Assembly: GCA_041670885.1 (NCBI GenBank)
Contig: JBAXYJ010000132.1
Location: forward strand, 1 to 7,993
Reading direction: 5' to 3'
Length of the DNA stretch: 7,993 bases
Source of the DNA: JAJBWD01 sp041670885
GTDB lineage: Bacteria; Bacillota; Clostridia; Clostridiales; Clostridiaceae
Below the pieces are notes generated by a model, which made no database searches, was not told where the DNA came from, and worked only from the letters and a program-made list of their open reading frames with translations. A program made the translations under genes and the position numbers. Shown here in pieces: positions 1 through 5,837 of the stretch; within the stretch, counting starts at the first letter, position 1; each line of letters starts with the position of its first letter.

Positions 1-324
1 CAGGTTCTGTTTATGGTGGCAGTAGTAAGCTTTGTGTTTATGGTATCAACTGTGGTTAAATCAAGCATGGTAGCAATGGCAGTAAGTACCATAGTGATAA
101 TTACACTTTCAATAGTTGAGAGTATACCGGGAACAAGCAAATTTGCACCATATTTCTTTACACTATATGGCGATGGTTCAAATCTTTTAAACGGGCAGCT
201 GGCATCAGGACTTCAGATACCAAAGCTTACACCAACTTTTGGGATAACGGTTCTTATAGTATGGACAGTTGTTTCATATTTAATAGCTCATATTGTTTTT
301 GTTAAGAAAGATATATTAATATAA
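1..324 (+). CDS. ABC-2 type transporter permease, C-terminal part (5' end outside window)
   Basis: The frame is open from the first base, so the gene is truncated by the window edge; 107 residues are visible. They hold about three hydrophobic membrane-spanning segments (roughly residues 3-19, 24-44 and 82-100). A polar loop of about 35 residues lies between the last two. The chain ends in a short basic tail, FVKKDILI. This layout, with a last helix followed by 'F-x-K-K-D-I-L', is typical of the C-terminus of ABC-2 permeases, which export drugs, peptides or polysaccharides with a separate ATPase. No ATPase or substrate clue is visible here. The next gene begins 9 bases after the stop, so the two are probably co-transcribed. 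The family call rests on topology and tail rather than on a catalytic motif. Confidence 0.65.
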   Translation, partial: QVLFMVAVVSFVFMVSTVVKSSMVAMAVSTIVIITLSIVESIPGTSKFAPYFFTLYGDGSNLLNGQLASGLQIPKLTPTFGITVLIVWTVVSYLIAHIVFVKKDILI

Positions 325-333
325 GGTGAATAT

Positions 334-885
334 ATGAAAAAGGTTTATTTTATATTATTAATAGTAATTCTTTTGCTATCAGGCTGTGGGAATAATGCTA
401 AAAAATACACAGATATTCAGGATGTAAACTATGCTAAGCTTATTTCCTCAAGGAATAAATATATAGGAGATGCCTCATCTGATATGAAGATACTAAATTA
501 TCTTCCGGGCAGAGAGTTCTTATCAGGGATAGAAATAAAAAATAAAAGACTAATAGTAAACTATGGAATAGAGAAAAATACAAAGTTAACAGAAGATGAT
601 TTGCACTCATTTTGGAGTGAGGATAGGATAAAAAGGATATTCATGTATAACTCATCCATGCTGCTATCTCTGATAGACAATGTTAACAGTGTTACACTTA
701 GGCTTAATATGGACCCAAAACTAAGCCTTGATATTGATAAAAGTGGAATAAGCAGCTTCTATAAGGAAACTTTTGATGAAAAAGATTTGAATAAGTTTAA
801 TAAGTGCCTGTTGGATCAGATAGGTTCTGAGAAAAAGATTGAAGAATTTTATAGTGATAATAAAATAAATATATATGCATTTTAA
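334..885 (+). CDS. DUF4825-like lipoprotein
   Basis: A 183-residue protein with a classic lipoprotein signal: a KK start, a hydrophobic core, and lipobox LSGC with the acylated cysteine at residue 18. It should be anchored to the outer face of the membrane. Residues about 34-125 resemble the DUF4825 domain: a 'NKYIGDAS' segment (41-48), then 'ILNYLPG' (53-59), a strand, and 'LIVNYGIE' (73-80). The domain has no known activity; it often occurs near anti-sigma factors and antibiotic-sensing or ABC transport genes. The Shine-Dalgarno (AAGGTGA) overlaps the stop of the permease gene, which suggests translational coupling and a membrane role with that transporter. The stop codon overlaps the terminator stem. 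The lipoprotein call is firm; the domain call is from pattern memory. Confidence 0.7.
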   Translation: MKKVYFILLIVILLLSGCGNNAKKYTDIQDVNYAKLISSRNKYIGDASSDMKILNYLPGREFLSGIEIKNKRLIVNYGIEKNTKLTEDDLHSFWSEDRIKRIFMYNSSMLLSLIDNVNSVTLRLNMDPKLSLDIDKSGISSFYKETFDEKDLNKFNKCLLDQIGSEKKIEEFYSDNKINIYAF

Positions 886-909
886 AAGAACGCTGTTAAG
901 CGTTCTTTT
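884..909. terminator. Intrinsic terminator, probably bidirectional
   Basis: A perfect 10-bp inverted repeat (AAAAGAACGC / GCGTTCTTTT) with a 6-base loop TGTTAA. On the plus strand the stem runs into TTTTATTTTT, which ends the permease-lipoprotein transcript. The A-rich 5' arm gives a T-run on the other strand, so it can also end the zinc-binding lipoprotein gene converging from the right, whose stop is 15 bases away. The stem begins inside the stop codon of the lipoprotein gene. Confidence 0.85.
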
Positions 910-924
910 ATTTTTGATAATTTC

Positions 925-1788
925 TTATTTCAGGCTTTCATATATCTTTTTCAGATTATCTTCCTGAGTTCCTGCATAGTCATCTCCATCTAAAAATGTA
1001 TTTATTTTAACTGTCTTTGCATCAACCTCTTTTGCCAGTGTTTCAGAAACCTTAGGCGATACTAAATCTTCCACAAAAATAGTTTTTATCCCGTTACTCC
1101 TGCAGTAATCAGTAAGATCAGCTAACTTCTTGGCACTGGGCTCCCCGCTGGCAAATACATCCTCCACACTTTTCTGCGTAAGATTAAAATCTCTGCAAAA
1201 ATAAGCAAAGGCTGCATGACCTGTTACAAAGGATTTCTTATTTAATCCTGAGAATAAGGGCTTATATTTATTATACAATAAGTCGATGCTTTTGATAAAT
1301 TCATTATAATTCTTGTCATAATAGGCTTTATTTCTAGAATCATTTTTAATTAAAGCATCTTTTATATTTCCTGCAATTATTTTACTGCAGGTAGGGCTGA
1401 TCCAAATGTGAGGATCTGTGCCGTCAGCAGTTTTTATTTGGGATACCCCCTTTGAAGCATCAACTGAATATAAGTTCTTATTATCAGAGGAAGAAAGCAG
1501 TTTATCCTTGAAGCTTTCTAAATTTAATCCGTTATATATAAATAAATTTGCTGAATTAAGCTTAATAATATCATTTGCGGTAAGCTGGTAATCGTGTACC
1601 TCAAGTCCCGGACTTATTATAGTGTCAATTTCCACTTTGTCACCGCCTATTTTCTCAGTTATTTCTTTAAGTGGATTTATTGATACCAGAACTTTTAATT
1701 TAGAACTGTTTGCGCTGGATGCTTTAGAGCTGCAGGATGAAAGCAGCAGTGCTGCCATAAGTGAAAATATTATAATTGTTTTTTTCAT
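925..1788 (-). CDS. Zinc-type ABC transporter substrate-binding lipoprotein (ZnuA/TroA family)
   Basis: A 287-residue cluster A-1 metal-binding protein that should capture Zn2+ outside the membrane for an ABC importer. Residues 1-19 form a lipoprotein signal with lipobox LSSC and Cys19. Expected metal ligands are in order: His65 in 'EVHDYQLT', His127 in 'DPHIWISP', and His191 in 'TGHAAFAYF'. An acidic ligand probably comes from the 'LDGDDY' stretch (266-271). A third histidine, rather than glutamate, favours zinc over manganese within the family. The His/Asp-rich loop seen in many ZnuA proteins is absent. The frame stays open upstream to an ATG at 1902. I chose 1788 because it gives the signal peptide at the N-terminus and has GGAGG at 1799-1795, six bases away. 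No permease or ATPase gene adjoins it, so it is an orphan here. Confidence 0.88.
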   Translation of the reverse strand: MKKTIIIFSLMAALLLSSCSSKASSANSSKLKVLVSINPLKEITEKIGGDKVEIDTIISPGLEVHDYQLTANDIIKLNSANLFIYNGLNLESFKDKLLSSSDNKNLYSVDASKGVSQIKTADGTDPHIWISPTCSKIIAGNIKDALIKNDSRNKAYYDKNYNEFIKSIDLLYNKYKPLFSGLNKKSFVTGHAAFAYFCRDFNLTQKSVEDVFASGEPSAKKLADLTDYCRSNGIKTIFVEDLVSPKVSETLAKEVDAKTVKINTFLDGDDYAGTQEDNLKKIYESLK

Positions 1789-1822
1789 TAATAACCTCCA
1801 TAAATGCAAATCTTTCGCAATT

Positions 1823-1851
1823 AGAATACTACAATAGAATATTAATGTCAA
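1823..1851 (-). promoter_or_regulatory. Sigma-A-like promoter of the zinc-binding lipoprotein gene
   Basis: Read on the minus strand, a consensus -35 TTGACA (1851-1846), a 17-base spacer and -10 TATTCT (1828-1823). Transcription would begin near 1816, giving a leader of about 28 bases with a strong GGAGG site. A 6-base inverted repeat (AATACT at 1825-1830, AGTATT at 1853-1858) brackets the promoter and could be part of an operator. It does not match the Gram-positive Zur consensus as I remember it. Confidence 0.7.
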
Positions 1852-1883
1852 CAGTATTATAATAAAGTATACAGAACAGAGGG

Positions 1884-1957
1884 TTATCCACATTATCCAC
1901 AAAAATAGTGAACAATATTGTGGATAAGTGTAGAAACGTTAATATACTTGTGGATAA
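1884..1957. promoter_or_regulatory. Cluster of four perfect DnaA boxes
   Basis: Four exact copies of the consensus DnaA box TTATCCACA lie in 74 bp. Two abut head-to-tail on the plus strand (1884-1892 and 1893-1901). Two are on the minus strand (1919-1927 and 1949-1957), 30 bp apart start to start, close to three helical turns. The pairs point toward each other. Each half extends to a 10-bp inverted repeat: 1893-1902 with 1918-1927, and 1883-1892 with 1949-1958. An AT-rich stretch lies to the left (about 1800-1875). Known: DnaA binds this 9-mer with high affinity at oriC, in regulated promoters, and at titration or timing clusters in Bacillus. Inferred: the site binds several DnaA molecules; its purpose is unproven. 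Confidence 0.85.
1918..1948 (+). promoter_or_regulatory. Weak candidate promoter for sfsA
   Basis: A good -10, TATACT (1943-1948, five of six bases), lies upstream of sfsA. The best -35 is poor: TTGTGG at 1918-1923 with a 19-base spacer, inside the third DnaA box. Transcription would start near 1955, within the fourth box. If real, DnaA binding would cover both the -35 region and the start site, so repression is the natural prediction. The weak -35 keeps confidence low. Confidence 0.35.
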
Positions 1958-1975
1958 CTATTATTAGGAGAGAGT

Positions 1976-2677
1976 ATGAAAACAGACAAGAATGTATATA
2001 GAGCAAGGTTTATAGAAAGGCCAAACAGATTCATCGCCTATGTATCTATAAACGGTGAAATAGTTAAAGTTCATGTCCCAAATACAGGAAGGTGCAGAGA
2101 GATATTAATTAAGGATACTGCTGTTATTTTAAGAGAAGAAAATAATATCACCAGGACAACAAAATATGATTTAATCTGTGGATATAAAGGGGATAAAATT
2201 ATTAACATAGATTCTCAAATCCCAAACGTTGTGGTCCATGAAGCATTAGCAAATAAAAAGATTAAGAAATTAAGCAGATATAAAATAATCGAAAGAGAAA
2301 AAACTTATAAAAACAGCAGATTCGATTTCAGGCTGAGCATTCAAGGCGAGATTTATTACCTTGAGGTTAAAGGTGTTACACTGGAGAACAATGGCCATTC
2401 CATGTTTCCTGATGCACCTACAGAAAGAGGAAGGAAGCATCTGCTTGAACTTATTGAGGCTAAAAAAGAGGGGTATGGAGCAGGGGTTTTATTCCTGGCA
2501 CAAATGGATAATATAAAAAGCTTTTCTCCAAATTTTAAAATGGATCCGCTGTTTTCCAAGGCACTTATAGAGTGCAGTAAAAATGGAGTAGATATATTTG
2601 CATATGAAAGCTCTGTTACAGAAAAAAGCATAACATTAAAGGATGAAATAGAAATTACTTTAGATGATTTGAAATAA
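1976..2677 (+). CDS. sfsA: Sugar fermentation stimulation protein homologue SfsA
   Basis: The 233-residue length equals that of the SfsA family (the E. coli protein is 234). An N-terminal beta-rich, OB-like part (about 1-80) carries 'PNTGRC' (35-40). It is followed by a nuclease-like core with Asp117 in 'SRFDF' and Glu130-x-Lys132 in 'YLEVKG', the PD-(D/E)xK pattern. The family signature 'FPDAPTERGRKHL' lies at 144-156. SfsA was first linked to maltose metabolism in E. coli and has been described as DNA-binding; its true biochemical role is unsettled. The ATG at 1976 has AGGAG at 1966-1970, five bases upstream. The gene is transcribed away from the DnaA-box cluster and seems to head an operon; no terminator separates it from the DUF362 gene 50 bases on. 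Confidence 0.93.
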   Translation: MKTDKNVYRARFIERPNRFIAYVSINGEIVKVHVPNTGRCREILIKDTAVILREENNITRTTKYDLICGYKGDKIINIDSQIPNVVVHEALANKKIKKLSRYKIIEREKTYKNSRFDFRLSIQGEIYYLEVKGVTLENNGHSMFPDAPTERGRKHLLELIEAKKEGYGAGVLFLAQMDNIKSFSPNFKMDPLFSKALIECSKNGVDIFAYESSVTEKSITLKDEIEITLDDLK

Positions 2678-2727
2678 TAGTAAATAATTTTCCTTATTAT
2701 GTGAATACTATGAGTGAGGTGGTAATT

Positions 2728-3624
2728 TTGCGAAAAAGGAAATTAGAATGCAGCATAGTTGGAGTGGGGAAGGGATTAGATGAAAAGGAAGCAATAAAAA
2801 CTTCTCTGTCCTATCTTCCTCTGGAAAGTCTTATAACTGAAGATGATATCGTTGCAATTACCTGTAATTTAGTCAATACCAACCCTCCGGATACTGCATC
2901 TGTAATAGGACCTGAATCCTTAAGAGGCCTGATACAGTTTTTTAAAGGGAAAAAAGCTAAAAGGATAATAATATGCGGGGGAAGCGGAGGTTCAAACACT
3001 AAAGAGGTTCTAAAAAGCTCTTCTTTTGATAAAATAATAGAAGAAGAAAAAGCAGAATTTGTTGATATTAATTTTGGACCATTTACAAATCTTTATTTAG
3101 GAGGTAACCTGGTTAAAGAGACAAAAATTAACTGTCTTATAGATGAAGCCACAGTTATGGTTTCCTTTACCCAGCTTAAGGTTCATGAGGAGGCAACTAT
3201 GTCCGGAGCCATTAAAAATATAGCACTCTCCTGGCCGCCGGCTGAAATTCATGGATATCCCAAAAAGAACTTAGGAATTCATGATGATCTCCACGACTTT
3301 ATTTATCATATGGCAAAGGAGATACCAATAGACTTATCCATAGTAAGTCTTACCCCTGCAATGGTGGGAACAGGACCGTCCAAGGGAGCACCGGTCAGGT
3401 TTAATACTGTTTTATCATCTTTAGACCCGGTGGCAGTAGATACTATAGGAGCCAGAATTTTGGGCTTCAGACCTCAGGCAATAAGTTATCTTTATAAATG
3501 CATAAAAGAAGGAATTGGGCAGGGTGATATAGAAAATATAAGTGTAAAGGGGGATACTTTAATTAATTTAGAAAAGGAGTTTTCTCTTTTGGCTTACAAA
3601 AAATCTTTCTCAATAGATGAGTAA
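2728..3624 (+). CDS. DUF362 family protein (no ferredoxin domain)
   Basis: A 298-residue protein recognised as DUF362 from its spaced conserved blocks. These are a glycine-rich loop 'CGGSGGSN' (83-90), 'KVHEEATMSGAIKN' (151-164), 'HGYPKK' (175-180), 'HDDLHDF' (185-191) and a late 'LDPVAVDTIGARILGF' (232-247). The several histidines and acidic residues could form a metal or catalytic site, but no reaction is established. Many relatives carry a C-terminal 2[4Fe-4S] ferredoxin domain; this one ends without it. The TTG at 2728 is the preferred start, because GAGGTGG (2716-2722) lies five bases upstream. In-frame GTG 2701 and ATG 2710 have no such site. The next gene overlaps or abuts its stop, so co-translation is likely. 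Confidence 0.85.
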   Translation: MRKRKLECSIVGVGKGLDEKEAIKTSLSYLPLESLITEDDIVAITCNLVNTNPPDTASVIGPESLRGLIQFFKGKKAKRIIICGGSGGSNTKEVLKSSSFDKIIEEEKAEFVDINFGPFTNLYLGGNLVKETKINCLIDEATVMVSFTQLKVHEEATMSGAIKNIALSWPPAEIHGYPKKNLGIHDDLHDFIYHMAKEIPIDLSIVSLTPAMVGTGPSKGAPVRFNTVLSSLDPVAVDTIGARILGFRPQAISYLYKCIKEGIGQGDIENISVKGDTLINLEKEFSLLAYKKSFSIDE

Positions 3625-3634
3625 GGGGGATACT

Positions 3635-3835
3635 ATGATAATTAATAATAATTGCGGACATTGTCCGGATTTTAAGAAAAAATGCGCCGGAGGGGACTCT
3701 TCCTGTATGTGCTTAGGATGTCCAAGGGATTTGGCAACCTGTATAGTTACAAAATACTGCAGAGAAACAGAAAGCGTATTGATTTTTGATGATTATGGGG
3801 AGGTTAATGATGAAGGATTACGAAAAGACTTTTAA
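3635..3835 (+). CDS. Small eight-cysteine protein, putative metal or Fe-S binder
   Basis: A 66-residue protein with eight cysteines at 7, 10, 17, 24, 26, 29, 36 and 42, all in its first two thirds, followed by an acidic tail. The patterns CxxC, CxCxxC and a first CxxCx6C block suit two Zn2+ or Fe-S sites. I do not recognise a named family. There is no signal peptide or membrane segment, so it should be cytoplasmic. The start at 3635 has AAGGGGGA four to five bases upstream. An in-frame ATG at 3617, inside the DUF362 gene, would add six residues but lacks a good site. The 3' end overlaps the start of the carboxypeptidase gene by 26 bases. Its position after a ferredoxin-less DUF362 gene suggests a partner role, which is inference only. 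Confidence 0.75.
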   Translation: MIINNNCGHCPDFKKKCAGGDSSCMCLGCPRDLATCIVTKYCRETESVLIFDDYGEVNDEGLRKDF

Positions 3836-5312
3836 AGAATTCAAAAATTATCTTAAGAAAATCGAATACCTAAACAGTACAGAGGCAGTTCTTTACTGGG
3901 ATATGAGAACTGTAATTCCAAAGCAGGGGGTGCCTTATAGAGGAGAGGTATTATCCTATATAGGCGAGCAGAAATATAAGCTTCTTACCTCTGATATTAT
4001 GAAAAACTATATCGAGTATTTTGAAGGAATAGATGACCTGGATCCAGTCACCAAGGCCTGCTATTTAAACTGCAAAAAAGAGTATGAAAAGCAGAAGAAA
4101 ATCCCAAAAGACAGATATACTGCCTACGTCCTTGCAGCATCTGAATCAGAAGCTGTCTGGGAGGAAGCAAAGGAAGAGAAAAACTATGAAAAGTTTAAGC
4201 CTCATCTTCAGAAAATTATAAATTTCCAGAGGGAATTTATTGAGTATTTAGGCTATGATAAAGATAAATACAACACACTTCTTGATGACTATGAGCCGGG
4301 AATTACAGTAGAGAGGCTGGACACAATTTTTAGTCAGCTGAGGGATGCAATAATTGACATACTAAATAAGATAAATGAAAGCAGCGTTAAGATTAATACT
4401 GATTTTCTTATGGGGAAATTTGATAAAAAGGATCAGGAGAAGCTTTCCCTTTACATTCTTCACAAAATGGGATATGACATGGACAGAGGTGCTTTAGCTG
4501 AAACCATGCATCCATTTACCATAAAGATGGGCAGCGATGATGTAAGGCTTACTACCCATTATTACGAAAATGATTTTAGAAGTGCACTTTATAGCTGTAT
4601 CCATGAAGGTGGACATGGCATATATGATCAAAATATTGATAAAAGCTTATATGGAACACTTTTATCTGAGGGAGCATCTATGGGAATTCATGAATCCCAA
4701 TCCAGATTTTATGAAAATATCATAGGAAGAAGCCTGGAATTCTGGAAATGCTTCTATGGTGAGACTAAAAAGATATTTCCACAGTTTAATAATGTTCCGC
4801 TTATGGACTTCTATAAAGGGATGAATGAAGTAAAACCGTCTCTTGTAAGAACAGAATCAGACGAGCTTACCTACAGCCTTCATATTATAATAAGGTATGA
4901 GCTGGAAAAGGAGCTTATTAATGGACGTCTCTCTGTTGATGATGTAAGAGAAGAGTGGAATAAAAAGTACAAAGAGTATTTGGGAGTAACTCCAAAAGAT
5001 GATGAAGAGGGTATACTTCAGGATATGCACTGGTCAGATGGCAGCTTCGGATATTTCCCCAGCTATGCACTGGGTAACCTGTACGGAGCACAATTTCTTC
5101 ATAAGATGGAGCAGGATATTCCGGACCTTTATTCTCAGCTTGAAAAGGGGAATCTGGCTTTTATTAAAGAATGGCTTAATAAAAACATTCATAAGCATGG
5201 CTCCTTATATAAACCTGAAGAGCTTATAAAATTAGTAACCGGCTCCGAGCTTTCCGCAAAATATTTTATAGACTATTTATATAAAAAGTACAGCAAAATA
5301 TATAATTTCTAA
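3810..5312 (+). CDS. M32 family metallocarboxypeptidase
   Basis: A 500-residue zinc- or cobalt-dependent carboxypeptidase (Taq/Pfu carboxypeptidase family M32) that removes C-terminal residues from peptides in the cytoplasm. The length is that of the family and no signal is present. Conserved blocks appear in order: 'DDYEPG' (159-164), 'HPF' (234-236), and 'DVRLTT' (244-249). The zinc site HEGGH (265-269) has Glu266 as general base and His265/His269 as ligands. The third ligand is Glu295 in 'HESQSRFYEN'. 'RTESDELTY' (347-355), 'HWSDGSFGYFPSY' (407-419) and a helical end complete the fold. Adjacent ATGs lie at 3807 and 3810; the second is six bases from GGGGAGG and is preferred. It is the last gene of the sfsA operon, before the terminator at 5341. 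Confidence 0.95.
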   Translation: MKDYEKTFKEFKNYLKKIEYLNSTEAVLYWDMRTVIPKQGVPYRGEVLSYIGEQKYKLLTSDIMKNYIEYFEGIDDLDPVTKACYLNCKKEYEKQKKIPKDRYTAYVLAASESEAVWEEAKEEKNYEKFKPHLQKIINFQREFIEYLGYDKDKYNTLLDDYEPGITVERLDTIFSQLRDAIIDILNKINESSVKINTDFLMGKFDKKDQEKLSLYILHKMGYDMDRGALAETMHPFTIKMGSDDVRLTTHYYENDFRSALYSCIHEGGHGIYDQNIDKSLYGTLLSEGASMGIHESQSRFYENIIGRSLEFWKCFYGETKKIFPQFNNVPLMDFYKGMNEVKPSLVRTESDELTYSLHIIIRYELEKELINGRLSVDDVREEWNKKYKEYLGVTPKDDEEGILQDMHWSDGSFGYFPSYALGNLYGAQFLHKMEQDIPDLYSQLEKGNLAFIKEWLNKNIHKHGSLYKPEELIKLVTGSELSAKYFIDYLYKKYSKIYNF

Positions 5313-5340
5313 TACAAAATTGCATATTTATTTTTTAATT

Positions 5341-5381
5341 ATTCATAGGCTGATAAATGTATCAGTCTATGAATTTTTTTT
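5341..5381 (+). terminator. Strong intrinsic terminator of the sfsA-carboxypeptidase operon
   Basis: A 15-bp stem (14 Watson-Crick pairs and one G-U) formed by 5341-5355 and 5360-5374, with a 4-base loop AATG, runs directly into eight T residues (5374-5381). The opposite strand has no T-run after the stem, so it works on the plus strand only. It starts 29 bases after the carboxypeptidase stop. Confidence 0.93.
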
Positions 5382-5415
5382 GCACTTTAAGAGATACTAA
5401 CACAGAGGTGATTTT

Positions 5416-5601
5416 ATGGTATCAGAAGAGCTTAAGATGACAGTAGCTCAAAACTGCAGCGGCTACAGACCCAGAAGTGTTTTTCTGTCCATGTCTATGG
5501 GGACCTTGTCTGAAAGCTGTAATAACTGTGCTAATTTCATTCATGGCAAGTGTGCAAAAGGTTTATTTACTGAAATTGAAAGGGAGATTACTCATAACTG
5601 A
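5416..5601 (+). CDS. Small four-cysteine protein, paralogue 1
   Basis: A 61-residue soluble protein with cysteines at 14, 35, 38 and 46. Cys14 sits in 'AQNCSGY'. The other three form 'SCNNCANFIHGKC', a CxxCx7C block. The following gene encodes the same layout at nearly identical spacing, so the two are tandem duplicates. Four cysteines could hold one Zn2+ or one Fe-S cluster; no family name is recognised. The ATG is preceded by GAGGTGA at good spacing. The stop TGA overlaps the Shine-Dalgarno of the next gene, which points to coupled translation. A clear promoter was not found in the 34 bases between the upstream terminator and this gene, so it may rely on readthrough or an atypical promoter. 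Confidence 0.75.
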   Translation: MVSEELKMTVAQNCSGYRPRSVFLSMSMGTLSESCNNCANFIHGKCAKGLFTEIEREITHN

Positions 5602-5609
5602 GGTGACTT

Positions 5610-5777
5610 ATGGATGACTATAAAGCATTAATGGATACAGCACAGCTATGTACAGATTATGATTCAATTTTTGGAGGCTTTTCATCAAAAATTGGTGAAA
5701 TAGAAGGGAAAAGCTGCATAAATTGTCTAAATTATAAAGAGGAAAAATGTAATAAAAAGTTTGATGGGAAATATTAA
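5610..5777 (+). CDS. Small four-cysteine protein, paralogue 2 (short ORF)
   Basis: A 55-residue protein beginning MDDYKALMDTAQLC and ending KKFDGKY. Cysteines are at 14, 36, 39 and 47. It aligns with the preceding gene product almost without gaps: 'TAQLC' with 'VAQNC', and 'SCINCLNYKEEKC' with 'SCNNCANFIHGKC', both followed by x-K and a Phe a few residues on. This conserved spacing argues strongly that the short ORF is real. The Shine-Dalgarno GAGGTGA (5600-5606) overlaps the stop of paralogue 1 and lies three bases from the ATG at 5610. The C-terminal extension of the first paralogue is missing here. It probably binds a metal or Fe-S cluster; function is unknown. No terminator separates it from the serine operon promoter downstream. 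Confidence 0.75.
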   Translation: MDDYKALMDTAQLCTDYDSIFGGFSSKIGEIEGKSCINCLNYKEEKCNKKFDGKY

Positions 5778-5793
5778 TGAATTATATTAAATA

Positions 5794-5822
5794 TTGAGAA
5801 TCTTTAGAATAAGTGCTAAAAT
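5794..5822 (+). promoter_or_regulatory. Sigma-A-like promoter of the serine-biosynthesis operon
   Basis: The -35 TTGAGA (5794-5799) and -10 TAAAAT (5817-5822) each match consensus at five of six bases and are separated by 17 bases. Transcription would start near 5829, leaving a leader of about 68 bases before the aminotransferase gene. No T-box motif was found in that leader. Confidence 0.75.
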
Positions 5823-5837
5823 GAGAGATGTAAAATG

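Noticed and set aside
1825..1858. Zur operator at the zinc-binding lipoprotein promoter
   Set aside because: Only a 6-base inverted repeat with a long spacer is present; it does not match the Zur consensus I know.
1789..1902. An N-terminal extension of the zinc-binding lipoprotein starting at ATG 1902
   Set aside because: It would place a second hydrophobic stretch before the lipoprotein signal, run through the promoter, and lacks a ribosome site. The ATG at 1788 has GGAGG and yields a standard signal peptide.
1903..1912. The 10-mer AAATAGTGAA, also found in the palindrome at 5851-5860
   Set aside because: The copy near the DnaA boxes has no inverted partner, and a shared AT-rich 10-mer in 8 kb may be chance.
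1800..1975. Canonical chromosomal oriC
   Set aside because: The boxes and AT-rich DNA fit, but dnaA, dnaN and rpmH are absent and there is only one compact cluster. Kept as a DnaA-binding site instead.
2678..2727. A promoter or terminator between sfsA and the DUF362 gene
   Set aside because: A TATTAT (2695-2700) has no -35 partner at proper spacing, and no hairpin with a T-run is present, so read-through as one operon is simpler.
4999..5229. Plus-strand open frame inside the carboxypeptidase gene, and another at 1622-1837 opposite the zinc-binding gene
   Set aside because: Both are out-of-frame shadows of conserved coding sequence with no independent support.
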